Positions 23,395 through 34,723 of a stretch of DNA of 64,000 nt are shown here, in pieces. The stretch is from positions 98,608,669 through 98,672,668 of the forward strand of contig CM035806.1 of the NCBI GenBank assembly GCA_020466095.1, given 5' to 3'. The notes below the pieces were generated by a model. It was not told the DNA's origin. It saw nothing but the letters and a program-made list of their open reading frames with translations, and made no database searches. The position numbers and the translations under genes were made by a program. Source of the DNA: Chlorops oryzae. Taxonomy: Eukaryota > Arthropoda > Insecta > Diptera > Chloropidae. Each line of letters opens with the position of its first letter. The stretch's first letter is position 1.

Positions 23395-24098
23395 ACGAAT
23401 GAGAGAAACCAAGGTAAACAAAAACAAAACACGAGCTACAAAACAAATTCAAATCTAGGAAAATTAAAAAACGGCAAACAATCAGTCAAATGTCCTTTGA
23501 TCTCTGCTTCTGCTGTTCATTTCCATTTATTGCATTAAGTAGGTATGTTTATAAGAGGAATGGATGTGAACAAATACTACCCAATTTGCATTGAGAGTGT
23601 GTAGAACGCAGGGTCGGATCTTTGCTTTGCTTTGGCCATGGAACTATATTAATTGCGCCCTCAAGAATTGCTCTAAGCACAAGGTAGAAAAAATAATAAT
23701 AAAAACAACACAAATAATTGTTATCTCTTAAAGAGGATTTAAAGTGACAAAACTGCGGTGCTCGTATCCTTCGCTTCTACTTGCGACACATTGATATAGT
23801 CAAACGTATTACCTTTACCACGGATGCACGGCCTGTAAGCCCATAAAATTCCACTTCAAGGGGGTGAATTTGACGTATTTGACGCTAATGGGGATGAGAA
23901 CGTCAGGAACACTGCAAATACATACCTACATATTATGCATGCCAATCAGACTGACTACGGCCTTCGGGGGTGTAAAGCGGGGGTACACGCAGAACTGGAG
24001 GAAGTATTGGATTTTAAGTCTTTAAGTTATTTCTCCTCATCAGCTGTTCAGGCACTTTGAAAAAAAAAATAATTAAAATTTTTAAGAGGAGAATTTTA
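23106..24098. other. unassigned DNA with a 31-base poly-A run
   Basis: Poly-A at 23362-23392. The rest is anonymous, including a slightly GC-richer part at 23740-24010. No gene is supported. Confidence 0.3.
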
Positions 24099-24555
24099 TA
24101 GGGCATTTACATATACGTTTTAGCGCTCCTCGTTTAAGCTAAAACGACTAAGTCAAAACGGGGTGTTTACATATGCACATGTCGTTTTGTCATTTTGTGG
24201 TTATCTTTTGTTTGCTTAACACGTGAAATATGAGTGAATATTGTTATTTAGATAAGAAGCAATTATTGAAATTGTGTTCGTTTTCTACATTGGTTGTGGA
24301 AACAACCTCACAATTTTTAAATTAGAAATTTCAATTACCATATGTTTTGCATTTTTATAGTGATGACACTCAGATTTCGATATTTTTATCAGTTATAAGC
24401 AGGATTTATCTTGTTTAGCTACTTGTTTTAAATTAAAACAGGAAAGTTTCTCGTTTTAGTTTTGTACGATAAAACGGGAAAAATCTAAGTTGTTTTAGAC
24501 CTAAAACGGGCAAAGTTACTAAAACGCGAATAAAACGGCATATGTAAACGGCCTA
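24099..24555. mobile_element. TTTTAG/CTAAAAC-rich MITE, copy 1
   Basis: The ends TAGGGCATTTACATATACG and CATATGTAAACGGCCTA are imperfect inverses. The interior repeats CGTTTTAG/CTAAAACG many times near both ends. A near-identical copy lies at 30528-30974. It is non-coding. Confidence 0.8.
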
Positions 24556-24662
24556 TTAAAATCACAAAAACGCTCTTTTCAATTTACTTCTGTCAACACA
24601 TGAACACCCGATCTGATTTAAATGTAATTCTGCGTGATTGATTGCTTGTAACCTCCGTATCA

Positions 24663-25199
24663 AGCCCAAAATCCAACATTGCGAGAGCCCGATGCGAGAG
24701 TGCGCGACGTCACGAAAATGTTTTGCGTGACGCATTTCAATCTCCAATGAGAGTTTTGCGTCACGCAGATGAAAGCATAATTTCGCTTCTAGTAATGCAA
24801 TATTTTGAACCAAGTACCAATCTAACGAGTACCGAGTACTCATAAAAATTATACGCTTTCACTTGAGTTTAAATTTTAATTCAAAATTTTCAAAAAATTT
24901 TCAAAATGAAACAAAGCTCGCGAAATATTCTAAAAGCTCTTTTTCACGGAACAGTGAACAGTTTTTGTTTTACTAGTTTAAACGAGTACCCAATAGCGAG
25001 TACTCAAAAGAATAGCTACATCATTAACCTGTCAAATTGCCTCGCAACGAGAAATATTCAATTTTTCAAAATTTTCTCGCTACGAGGTCTCGCAGTGCGA
25101 TATATTGGAGCTTGAACCATATGATTGAATGTATTAAAATTCGTGTGCGTCTCGTCTCGCGCTCTCGCATCGGGCTCTCGCAATGTTGGATTTTAGGCT
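24663..25199 (+). mobile_element. 537-bp TIR MITE with 3-bp duplication, copy 1
   Basis: It starts AGCCCAAAATCCAACATTGC and ends with its inverse, GCAATGTTGGATTTTAGGCT, with GCGAGAGCCCGATGCGAGAG next to each end. TCA stands directly on both sides (24660-24662 and 25200-25202). The second copy at 43875-44409 also has a 3-bp duplication, of a different trinucleotide. The interior is non-coding. Confidence 0.85.
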
Positions 25200-25603
25200 T
25201 CAGTGTTGCTTAAGTTTAGGCATGTTATGCCAAAAATTATATTTTCTCACAAAATTATGCCATTAAAGATGCACAGAACAATACAAACCAACCCCTGAAA
25301 GATAAGGTAATAGGGGTCTTCCCTTAAACGTGAAAGGATCGAAAAAGCGAAAAAATGTAAATTTTTTCATACGAAACTTCGTTCATTAATTTCTAAGCCG
25401 TTTTCGAAGTTTTTGAGGCAAATACACATGTCAGGGAAGAACCCTAATGTTTTTATGTTGAAAAGATAAAGGTACGCCTTAGTAGCATACTAATGGGTAA
25501 TTTTCATACTGGTAACGTTACACATACGTCCGTTTAACCCTTGTGCTAGGAAAACTAGACCTACAAATAGTTTTTTAAAATATTTTTGATTTCACTTATG
25601 GTT
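25200..25603. other. unassigned DNA
   Basis: No supported feature. Confidence 0.3.
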
Positions 25604-26053
25604 ATACAGGGTGTTTCCCATAACGGTGTACATCCGAAGGGTGGTGATAGAGGGGGTCAAGACGAACCAAAAATCGTACGGGAGGGGAGGTCGCAAATGA
25701 ACTTTTGAGGAGTTATAGGGCCCTAAAATTTTTAGGCAGTAAGTCGAGAAAAAAAATTCTTCCACGATAACGGTTCATCGTAGAAAAAAAACTGCTAAAC
25801 GGTTTGAAAGCCAATTCTATGGGCTTTTAGGCAAAATTAAATTCATGGTAAGAATTTAAGCCATTGATGGTTAAATAAGCGGTCAAAGTCAAAAATTCTG
25901 AAAAAAATTCTATTTTTTTACTTTGGGAGCCATTTTTGTATGAAAAAGGTCCTATTAACACATACTTTTCGAATTTTTTTCAAAATCCTCGATTAATTTA
26001 TTTCAAATTTGTGGTACATATTTTTTTTTTTTTTTGATTTCACACTCTGTATA
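25604..26053. mobile_element. TATACAGGGTG-ended MITE
   Basis: The left end is TATACAGGGTGTTTCCC and the right end CACACTCTGTATA. The interior (GTACATCCG..., GAGGAGTTATAGGGCC, GTATGAAAAAGGTCC) is shared with 46577-46960. TACAGGGTG termini are common in insect MITEs. No protein is encoded. Confidence 0.6.
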
Positions 26054-26440
26054 TTTGTTTATTTTTTAAGGAGTTAATATAACGAATTTTTGGCAGATTT
26101 TTAATTAAGTACCCACCTACTTTATATCATTTATTTTCAGTTCAGTTCTTTCTAGGGTTAAACAAGTTGATTACTAATCAAGTTTTGGAAATTTTTGAAA
26201 AATGTTTGTCCCGATCTAGTCCAAACCGTGTAACCACCTATCATTCGTATGGTAAATTGTCATTTGGTTACCTATGTTTTTTCACGCTGCGGCCAAGCTA
26301 TAGATGGGCGCGGGAAAGCAAATTGGTTCCCATCCCGCCCATCCCGAAACATTAATTTTTTGTGCAATCCCGCTTATCCCGAACATTCTTTAAATTTTCC
26401 CCCCGGTCCCGAATCCCTCCCGTACTAAGTTTTGCCTTCC
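26054..26440. other. unassigned DNA with GGGATGGGCGGGAT motif
   Basis: 26320-26430 holds several CCCGCCCATCCCGAA-like strings, possibly the end of a degraded hAT-type element. No other feature is seen. Confidence 0.25.
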
Positions 26441-26823
26441 TGTACGGAACTTACAAAAAATTAATGTTTGTGGCCTGGCTGGTGGGCGGAGCACACCCGG
26501 TTTTACTCAAAAAATTTTGATTGAATGTTTCCAATATCAAGCTTCTACGATTTTTACTTCGGAAGTTACGAAAAATCTCCTTTAGTGTGCGTAGCAGTAG
26601 GACCATTTTCACTTAGGATCGTTGTTGGGGTTTGAAATACCTGCGTTACAAATTTTGATAGGATTAGTCCAGCCGGTTGTATGGAAATCCGACAACAGAC
26701 GGACGGACGCACGCCCGGATAGACGGATATGTCCAAATCGACTTTCGATCCTGATCAAGAATATATATATTTGTCTATATCTACGGAGCCTCGTTGAAGC
26801 TCTTACAAGATCCGTGCTCAGGC
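26441..26823 (+). repeat. second (GTCY)n subfamily fragment
   Basis: Contains TTTTCACTTAGGATCGTT, ACAGACGGACGGACG and a TCCTGATCAAGAATATATATA core, similar to the family at 47353-47560 and 34185-34240. It is non-coding. Confidence 0.6.
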
Positions 26824-26827
26824 TTAA

Positions 26828-27622
26828 GGGGACCTTCTGGTCTAGAGCACGAAAATTTAGGGTATTTTCATTTTTTTTTTTTTTTTTGGTATTAAGCCAA
26901 ATAAAAAACGATTTTTTAAGTATGTAGGCTTTTTATATTCTTTATTGACAAAAAATAAAAAATGTTGTAATTTTTTTTTTTTTTTTTTTGTATTTTAAAA
27001 ATGGCGTTGAAGTGGACCCTCTTTGAAAAAGTACCTCCGTGGGGTGAAAGATTTTGGCAGTTCTGGTAATCGGAAAAAAAAACAAAAATATGTTATTAAT
27101 CAGAATGAATGCGGCTATGGCAGGAACTAGAATAACAAAAATTTTTTTAAATTGACAAAATGGACGCCATTTTTTAGGTTTCAACAATCAAAATAAGTCC
27201 CCTTTTATTTGACCATTTTTTTATATGAATTCACAAGTATGAAGTTCTTACAAATAAAAATTCGATATCGTAGTTCGGGCCATAGCCATTGATGGTTATG
27301 AATAATCAATATCAAAAATTCCGAGACAAATCGGTTCGTATGGTTTTTTTTTACAGTTTTCATTCACACCAAGGTCCAAAAAAAGTGGTTTTGAGATAAT
27401 TTTTCAATCGCGTTCAAAGTTGCTTTGAATTCAAGCGCGCTGCCTGCTTGTCTTCCACTCTTCTTAAAAAGTTGCTGTAGCCAAAACAAATTATTGTCAA
27501 TATCTTCACGAATACTTTGCCAGCATATTACTTTTCAATAGTCTATTCGGTTCCGAAATATACTATACAAATTGATAAATATATATTTTCAAAAAGATTC
27601 TAGACCAGAAGGTCAAACACCC
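26828..27622. mobile_element. TTAA-flanked MITE family A, copy 3, indel-rich right half
   Basis: TTAA at 26824-26827 and 27623-27626. The left third follows copies 1 and 2 closely. From about 27165 onward it carries dozens of small insertions of 1-5 bases relative to both other copies, which makes it 795 bp, and the right terminus reads GGTCAAACACCC instead of GGTCCCC. This pattern fits uncorrected long-read sequence better than biological divergence. Confidence 0.85.
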
Positions 27623-27626
27623 TTAA

Positions 27627-28850
27627 GTACTTAAAGGTAATCTAGCGTCTGACCAAGTTTTCTTTTTTTTTTTAACTAAAACAAGGAATTTTTCCAGATT
27701 TCCGGGGAAAAATGTGCTTATAAGATGGAATTTAAAGAATAAAAATCCTTCGATCAGGCACTAGTTTTTTTTTTTGGACATAATTTATTGACATCGACTG
27801 AGCGGCTTTCGAGTTACAGTGGTCACCACTAACTATAATAGCAAAAAAAAAAACAAATTTCATTCGTACTATAGAGTAGCCAATGCAACAAATTTGCTTT
27901 TCGTACTATTGGACATTCGTACAATCGTATGTAAGAACTACTAGTACTACTTGACGATCACTATAATGGGTGAATTAAAATACTTATATCCCCTTACATG
28001 AACAATTTTTGCTGTGTAAAAAAGAAATATTTTCCACTATTCAGTTTCTTCTTTAGATATGGAACCTCATCCCAATCCATTGTAAATTGTTACCACTGAT
28101 GCTTACGCCTCTCAGATAGTGAATTTTTTTGGAGACTGCCATATACTTATCTGGACGTTTTATTGTCAGGCAGTAAATAATGAAGGATGAAAAATACAAC
28201 ATTTGATAATATTTATTTTTAAAGCTAAATGCTTAAGATGAAGTCTGTTTTCCCAACGTCCCAACGGACGAGTATGTACAGGTATTTACGAAACAGGATG
28301 AATAGCAGGTAGTGGGCAATGGGACATACCTATGTATGTAGGAGTGTTTGCACCCAGAGCTAATATCCTGCAAATCTCATGTGTGTTCATGTTCATGTTG
28401 GCCAGACTCTCTTTCTGGGAGTAACTGCTACCAGTGAACAAAGAGAAATCCATGACTGAATTCAATTGCAATTGGTTGTAAGCAGTGCATTGTTCGCCTC
28501 CTGAAACAGCCATACGTTTATATACGTACGTATGTATGTATATACCAACACATGTGCATAGGAATTATTTTGTGTGCGGAAAACGCAAAACCGTTTTTGA
28601 TTTGTTCAATGTTGTTCAAAGACGACGGTATAGCTTCAATTCATCTTACGTAAACACAAACGGTATGGTTGGAAATCTTAAGATTTTTTTTTTTTTTTTT
28701 TTTTTTAAGAACACACAATACAAGCTGCTCGACTGAAACTTCGAAGACTTCAATTTGGCGTACAAAATGCTCAAACAGCGCGCTTTGTTGCCGAGAAGTC
28801 GACAGCGGTAGCCCCTGTAGCCTAGGCTCTTGTTCTCCTAACTACACTTT
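27627..28850. other. unassigned DNA
   Basis: Anonymous sequence with a 20-base poly-T at about 28686-28706. There is no supported gene. Confidence 0.3.
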
Positions 28851-29780
28851 CACAATAGGGACACACACATAAACAAACAAACATACATATGTATATAAAA
28901 CACAATGATTTTCTATGTGCATGTACGTGAGCATTTGCATTATATAGTTTCGTATATACACATATATATATATAAATATTTATATATATATATATAAGAA
29001 TGAACCAAACCCGAGTTTTGTACCCGAGTACGAATTCAGGCGCGCGCACATCCGGAATCATGTCAATTATCATTGTGTTTCGACGCTATGGCTTACTCGC
29101 TCACGCTCGCTCACACAATGGCCGTGTCTATCGCACTCTCTCTCTCTCTCTGTGAACGAACCTTTTGTGTCCCATTGTGGCGAATGCGAGCAGAACAAAA
29201 CAAAAAAAAGTATTATCAAGACAATTGGCTGAATCCAACGAACCGTTTCGTTCGTTACTGATTGGGAGGAGCTCCACATGTTTTTTGTTGTTTCCTTAAC
29301 GAACGAACGAATCAGGTGTGGGAGGTGGGCGGTGCGCGGTGCGGAGCTTAGAATAATGGAAATTGAAACAATGGGCGCTTTACAGCCAACATACGCCCAC
29401 ATTACTGTGTTCTCTCTATTATCATTTTCCCATCATTCGTTGTCATGCAAAGCAATTTCGCACGAGCCACGAGCCACGACGAGCCACGAGCAGCGAGCTC
29501 GGTAAGCAAGCACTGCTGCTTCCTTTCAATAAAGAGAAAGCACAGCGAAGAAAGCACCAAGAGAGAGCGGCATTTCAATTTTTCAGCGAACAGAACACCT
29601 CTACATATATGTGCGCATCAGTTGAGCTCGAGATTTCGACTGTGTCACATGGGCAAGTGTGTTGTGACTCTGTTTGTGTTTTCTTTTTTTGTTTTTTCAT
29701 TTTCGTTGTTTGAGGGATACACTTTATTTCAATGAAATAAGTCAAGATACTGTGAGCTGTGAAACCGTCAATTTCGCCGA
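28851..29780 (+). promoter_or_regulatory. possible promoter/5'UTR region of the Sox gene
   Basis: This stretch is free of recognised transposons and GC-richer than its neighbours. It carries a CTCTCTCTCTCTCT run at 29136-29150 (potential GAGA-factor sites on the minus strand), CACGAGCCACGAGCC repeats near 29460 and TA-rich microsatellites at 28890-29000. It ends at a candidate initiation codon. No core promoter element is convincing, so the call rests on context. Confidence 0.25.
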
Positions 29781-29810
29781 ATGATGACTCGGCTCCTGAT
29801 GATGCTGGAG
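29781..29810 (+). CDS. candidate first coding exon of the Sox102F-like gene
   Basis: ATG at 29781 opens a ten-codon frame, MMTRLLMMLE, that ends exactly at a strong donor, GAG|GTAAGA (29811). An in-frame TGA lies upstream at 29760-29762, so this ATG is the first in its frame. The exon ends in phase 0, and the large Sox exon starts in phase 0 after its acceptor at 40486-40487, so the two would join without a shift across a 10.7-kb intron. The large exon has no ATG of its own near its 5' end and needs such a partner. The exon is too short for composition to prove anything, and other N-terminal exons are possible. Confidence 0.3.
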
Positions 29811-30386
29811 GTAAGAGCGCGCGATCTGATGGAATAAATTAAACGCTTGTGAAAACTAAAAACGTGCCGTAGTTTCTCTACAACTTGAAGTAAAGAAAAA
29901 TATCAATTTTTCCGCGGAAAATTGTGAGACGTTTTGTTCCAAAAGACAAAAAAAAAAAACTAAAAATAAAATCAAAAAATTCTATTTGACAATAAGTGAG
30001 CGTGAACTGAATGAAATCAAAATACATACATAAAAAAAGAGTTGCCAGCGTTTCAGATCGCGACAAACCTACATCCGTTTTCAATTTTATACCACGAAAA
30101 ACGGTACTAAAATGAAAAGTAATATACATATTTAACTGTGCTTAGCTCTCTCATTAACAGTTCTTAAAATTAAAATTAAAATTATTTACAAATAAGATCA
30201 GTATACTACCTCGTGCGCTTCGTAATGTTCGTTTTTTTTCAGTTTGTTTTGCAATAATTTTAATGCAACAAATACTTTCTACAAATTCTCCTGAATAGTT
30301 CGAAGAAAGACGCATACTTACTATAAAATAATTGTGTGTTCCCAGAGTCAACTTAAAAAAAATGTTTGAATTGTTATTCTGAACTA
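29811..30386. other. unassigned DNA after the candidate exon
   Basis: No repeat or gene is recognised. If the candidate exon is real this is the start of the large intron. Confidence 0.3.
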
Positions 30387-31086
30387 GTGGCTCTGGGATA
30401 GCGTAGGGAATGCGTGCTATGCTCTTGATCCCAAGGTCCGAGCTTCGATTCCCGGCACAGGCGAAACGGAGTTTAATGTTCCAAGCATAGCACTGTTTTT
30501 TCAAAAATCGCATGTTATAGGGCATTTACACATACGTTTTAGCGCTACTCGTTTAAGCTAAAACGACCAAGTCAAAACGGGGTGTTTACATATGCGCATG
30601 TCGTTTTGTCATTTTGTGGTTCTCTTTTGTTTGCTTAACACGTGAAATATGGGTGAATATTGTTATTTAGAAAAGAAGCAATTATTGAAATTGTGTTCGT
30701 TTTCTACATTGGTTGTGGAAACAACCTCACAATTTTTAATTTAGAAATTTCAATTACCATATGTTTTGCATTTTTATAGTGATGACACTCAGATTTCGAT
30801 ATTTTTATCAGTTATAGGCAGGATTTATCTTGTTTAGCTACTTGTTTTAAATTAAAACAGGAATGTTTCTCGTTTTAGTTTTGTACGATAAAACGGGAAA
30901 AATCTAAGTTGTTTTAGTGCTAAAACGGGCAAAGTTGCTAAAACGTGAATAAAACGGCATATGTAAACGGCCTATTCGGGGCACCACACTGCATAATAGG
31001 GCATAAACTCACACAAACACAAGAAAACCTCCTTGGTATCACAATGGGCCGATTAACGGCCTAAGTGGCAGCCACTTCAACCTACC
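30387..31086 (+). mobile_element. tRNA-derived SINE family 1, split by a MITE
   Basis: The left part, 30387-30524, carries the GTGGCTCTGGGATAGCG head and the TTCGATTCCCGGCACAGG B box. The right part, 30991-31086, carries the tail CTCACACAAACACAAG...CAGCCACTTCAACCTACC. Together they match the uninterrupted copy at 5846-6064. The MITE at 30528-30974 lies between. Confidence 0.7.
30528..30974. mobile_element. TTTTAG/CTAAAAC-rich MITE, copy 2, nested in the SINE
   Basis: Almost identical to 24099-24555, with the same TAGGGCATTTACA...TGTAAACGGCCTA ends. Its position inside the SINE shows it inserted later. Sixteen extra bases (30975-30990) between its right end and the resumed SINE are not explained. 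Confidence 0.8.
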
Positions 31087-31177
31087 AACGTTTTCATAAG
31101 ATATCCTTATTGGAAGAAAATCGCTTTTAGAAGAAGCTTTTTTCATATTAAAAGCAAGAGTTATTGATTTAAAAAAG

Positions 31178-31435
31178 TATATTGATATAATAAATATAGC
31201 AAGCTTAAATGAGATCACGCGGTGGTGAAGTTGAAGTGTGTTAGATTTGTAATCCGGAAGGTCCGAGTTCGAACCTGTCAGAGGCAAAATAACTTGAGGA
31301 AAAATGGAGAGTTAAACAGGTAATTAAATTTCAAGGAAAAAATACGGGGAGCAGAAAGTAAGTTGCTTTCATCGCGCCTTCCAAAACGGTCATGCACAAG
31401 CTCTTTCAAAAAATTCCTCATGAACCTTTTTTTAA
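31178..31435 (+). mobile_element. tRNA-derived SINE, family 2
   Basis: An A-box-like GCGGTGGTGAAGTTGAAG and a B box GTCCGAGTTCGAACCTG, then a tail with AATACGGGGAGCAGAAAGTAA and a CATGCACAAGCTCTTTC end. The second copy is at 37895-38175 on the minus strand. The tail end also resembles the SINE at 32410-32650, so both may use the same LINE. Confidence 0.7.
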
Positions 31436-31537
31436 ATTTTTGAAGCATAAAAATATTGGTAAAATCTTTTATTTCTAACTAACCTTTAGAGAGCTATTTT
31501 TATTTTGAACGAACTTATGCGCAAAACAAATCCCATT

Positions 31538-32060
31538 CTATTGCGCTGCTGAAGATCTCGCGCGTATGGGGTTAGCTGTAGCTGACCTTAAAATACGCCT
31601 GCAAGCTATCCTATCTTGAACTACTTCATTTCTTAATCCTATTCTCCGACCTACCTTTGTCATCTGACTAACCCACGAACTCTTTTTCCTACCCCTTTTC
31701 ATAATAACCTGTTCTACCACTTCTGACATTGCCCTTTTAACTGAATTCGATTCTGGTCGCCTTTGGATATGACAATACCAACTTAATCTGATCTTTTCGA
31801 TTTGTTCTACAATTGAATTAAAAATTTTTAGACTTCCTGGAATAAAGTAAGACATTATGCGGTCCAGTTTTGTTACTCCAATTGTAATTCTCAACATTTT
31901 CATTTCAGTCATTTTTCTTTTGTACGGTTCGTATATTGTCCAACACTGAGTGCCGTATGTCAAAGCTGGTCTAATTACAGTTGTGTAAAATTTTCCTTTC
32001 AGCTTAAGTGGCATCCTCCGATCGCAAAGAAAACCCGAATTTTTATTCCACTTCATCTAC
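31538..32060 (-). pseudogene. RTE-type non-LTR retrotransposon, C-terminal fragment
   Basis: A 172-codon open frame on the minus strand resembles the region after the reverse-transcriptase catalytic core of RTE/BovB-like retrotransposons: LKLKGKFYTTVIRPALTYG (thumb), then a YCHIQRRPESNSVKRA stretch and a basic KRGRKKSSW near the C-terminus. An in-frame stop directly upstream (about 32057-32059) and loss of the RT core and endonuclease show a 5'-truncated, dead copy, as is usual for LINEs. The frame extends to 31541, where it may be the natural C-terminus. Confidence 0.75.
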
Positions 32061-32409
32061 CCGACTCGTACATCATTTGAACAATCCCCACCCTGAGTTA
32101 TTATTGATCCTGAATACTTAAACTTACTGCACTTTGGAAGAAAAACCCCAGCAAACATTTGGATAAGCCTTTTACAAAGGTGCTAACTATTCATTTGTTT
32201 CCAAGTAATTTTCCAAACTTTTTCCAAGCATATATGTGTTATATTAAATTCGCAAACATTTCCCAAACGCTTTCCAAACGTGCTTGGGAAACGTAGAATT
32301 TCTCAAGTACTTCGCAAATCCACCCAAAATAATATGAATGTTATATAGATATCGTACATACATACGAGGCGTCTACAGTTCGATTTTTTCGAACGTTATA
32401 TACAATTAA
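32061..32409. other. unassigned DNA with repeated TTTCCAAAC-like words
   Basis: 32190-32320 repeats TTTTCCAAGC/TTCCAAACG in loose tandem. No gene. Confidence 0.3.
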
Positions 32410-32650
32410 ATCTAGCACTCGCGAATGAGATCTCTCGGTAGCGTGTTGTGATTTGCACCCTGGAGGGCTCGAGTTCGATTCCTGTCGCGGGCGAAAAAAG
32501 GTTGAGGAAAAAAGATATCTGAGGTAAAGTTTGATCCACTTAGATGGGAGAAAGGAAGTTGGCCAGTTATAAATTTAGGTTCCCATTCGGTCGTCAAAAA
32601 CGTAATGCATAAACATGTGCTTACCAAAATAATTTTTTTTCCATAAATGT
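32410..32650 (+). mobile_element. tRNA-derived SINE, family 3
   Basis: The head has TCTCGGTAGCGTGTTGTG (A-box region) and GCTCGAGTTCGATTCCTG (B box), followed by a non-tRNA body and a tail ending ATGCATAAACATGTGC. No intact cloverleaf can be folded by eye, so it is a SINE and not a working tRNA gene. Confidence 0.65.
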
Positions 32651-33054
32651 TTGGATGAAAGCTAGTTATTCCTCTAAGTTTTGAAATATTATTGAAATCC
32701 TAATAAAAATCCACATTTTTCAAATTTGAATGGCTATAGAGCTTGAAGTAAAACCTTGATTGAAACACATGATACATCGTTGTAAAGGTGCATTCTTTCT
32801 CTTTAAGCAAGATACAAAAAATACATGCATACTTCCTGAGATTTTGAGAAAAATCTAGAAATTGAAGTGAAAATTTCAAAAATCGTCCTCCTGACCACAA
32901 AATCAAACTTAAAAAAAAAATTGGGTTTTCAGATATAATCTTATTTAGTAAGCCAGAAAACAACTAACATATTAGAAACCAGAAATAAGACTAAGGTTTC
33001 ATTTTGTCGACATGTGTAATTTTTATGGCAAAAATCTGAAAAAAAATTTTTAAT
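32651..33054. other. unassigned DNA
   Basis: No supported feature. Confidence 0.3.
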
Positions 33055-33116
33055 TCTGTTGTGGTGGGGGACGGGGGTTTGAACCCCCCAAAACCCACCC
33101 CCTGCGTACGGGCCTG
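33055..33116 (-). repeat. hAT-type terminus, fragment
   Basis: On the minus strand it reads CAGGCCCGTACGCAGGGGGT, then TTTTGGGGGGTTC. This resembles the left terminus of the hAT element at 50669 (CAGGCGCGCAGCCAGGGGGG then TTTTTGGGGG). No partner end was found nearby. Confidence 0.5.
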
Positions 33117-34184
33117 GCTGGAGATTGATGAAATCTATTTACTTTCAGCCATAACAATCTTCTTGTAATCAGCTCAAATGCTTATTTTGACTATAGATTT
33201 TGCATGAAAAATATACCGTGGATCAAGCATTTTGTGCAACTTTCTTAAGGTAACATCAGGGTTAAAGCACTAGAGTCAAATGTAGATAGGTGGGATTTTT
33301 GGGGGACGGGAATTTTTCGCTTATAGAGGTCTGACACTAACACGAGTTTCTAGCTCACTCAATTAAAAGAGCGGCCTGACTTTATGTATAGAGGTCTTAA
33401 GAGCATAAAGTTAATATGTACGCACGCAATGGTAAACAAAATAAAGCGCGTCCGGTAAAGAATTGATTACATTCAACTGGCATATAGCTGACCAAGATCC
33501 ACATGGATTCAATTTTGCTCGTTTGGCAAAATTTACCAGCGCTATTTTAAAAAGAAAGGTTCGTCTTCAACGATTTTTCCCAATTTTTTTGCATAAGAGC
33601 AGGCAGGTCTACGGGTTGCCAATGCCCTACCTCAATATATTGTATATTAAATGCTTTCGCTTCAACATGAGATCAATTAATAAGATTGCAAAATAAACGC
33701 GAACGGATATTAAGAGATGAGAGGATAAAAGTACATCATTAGCATATTAAGTTACCTTTAAGGATATAGTAACAACAATAGTAAGTAAGGGTAAAAGGAA
33801 TCAATAGAAAGTGGAATTTGAAGAGCTTGTCGGATCACAAGATGCAGGTTAATTGTAGACTATGTTACGATGTAATACGATAATCCATATATAGAGCTAC
33901 TTATGTGAAGTATTTTCCCGTCTTAAAAGCGATAACTAAAAAATAAAACAGGGATTAAATTTGGAGATACAACGGATAAACCCATTCTGTCCTGCCAACA
34001 ATTGAGTTTTGGCTACTGCCCTGAGAAGCAGAGAACCTTTCATGTAGAATAATTACTCCTCAACCTAAAGGGAATTCAATCTAACTCAATCTCTGATTAC
34101 TTTAGTTTATAAATACTTTTTTTTTACGAGTTCTAAATGCACTTTTCCTCAGCAATAAAATTATACTTTTGGGACAGACAGAGA
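33117..34184. other. unassigned DNA
   Basis: No recognised repeat or gene. The longest frame (33463, 77 codons) has no domain. Confidence 0.3.
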
Positions 34185-34240
34185 GACATTTATAAATTGA
34201 TTCAGTTTTCGATCCTCATCAAGAATATATGTATGTATAT
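34185..34240 (+). repeat. (GTCY)n-family core, interrupted
   Basis: TTCGATCCTCATCAAGAATATATGTAT is the core seen at 26740-26790. The other half (CATTTGTCTATATCTGTGGA) resumes at about 34724, after the inserted element. Confidence 0.6.
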
Positions 34241-34715
34241 TAGGGTGTCCCAAAAATATGAAATTAATTTTTCTTAAACGCACACCCTCAATTTTTGTTC
34301 TAAATTAACAAATCTTAAGTGTTGAATTTTAATATGAATTGTACCCTCAAGGTATGCATGGCAATATTTAAGGCTAACATTTCCTATTGGTTTGGAGTAT
34401 TTTCCAGTGAAATTTTGTTCGAGTTATAATAAACATAATTTCACTATATATTTCTGATATCGTGGTTATGTTGCAATATTTCGAGGAAACCCCCGTTTTT
34501 TAATATCAAAGTTTTTCGGTGCATACTTTTGGGGGACTCAATTTCAAGAGACTTCATACCAAACTTCGAAGGCAATTCGGCACGGTTTGTCGTGATCCAA
34601 TCCCAATAATATTTAATATTTAAGCTCATAGGACCATTACGAAAAAAAATTTGGAGGGAATGAGTTTCGATTTTTGAGAAAAAAAAAATCCTCCCTTATA
34701 TCTTGGGACACCCTA
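34241..34715. mobile_element. 475-bp MITE with TAGGGTGTCCCAA ends and 8-bp duplication
   Basis: The left end TAGGGTGTCCCAA has its inverse TTGGGACACCCTA at the right. ATGTATAT at 34233-34240 is repeated at 34716-34723. An 8-bp duplication with TAGGG ends fits the hAT class. It is inserted in a (GTCY)n-family core. Confidence 0.85.
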
Positions 34716-34723
34716 ATGTATAT

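Noticed and set aside
29070..29402. 110-codon minus-strand frame and overlapping frames around 29.1-29.7 kb
   Set aside because: They run over CT/GA-rich simple sequence in the possible promoter, have no domain and overlap in several frames at once.
32410..32480. Functional tRNA gene (also considered at 5990, 14648, 30400, 31220, 35090 and 38070)
   Set aside because: A/B boxes are visible but acceptor stems do not pair and long common tails follow, so these are SINE heads.
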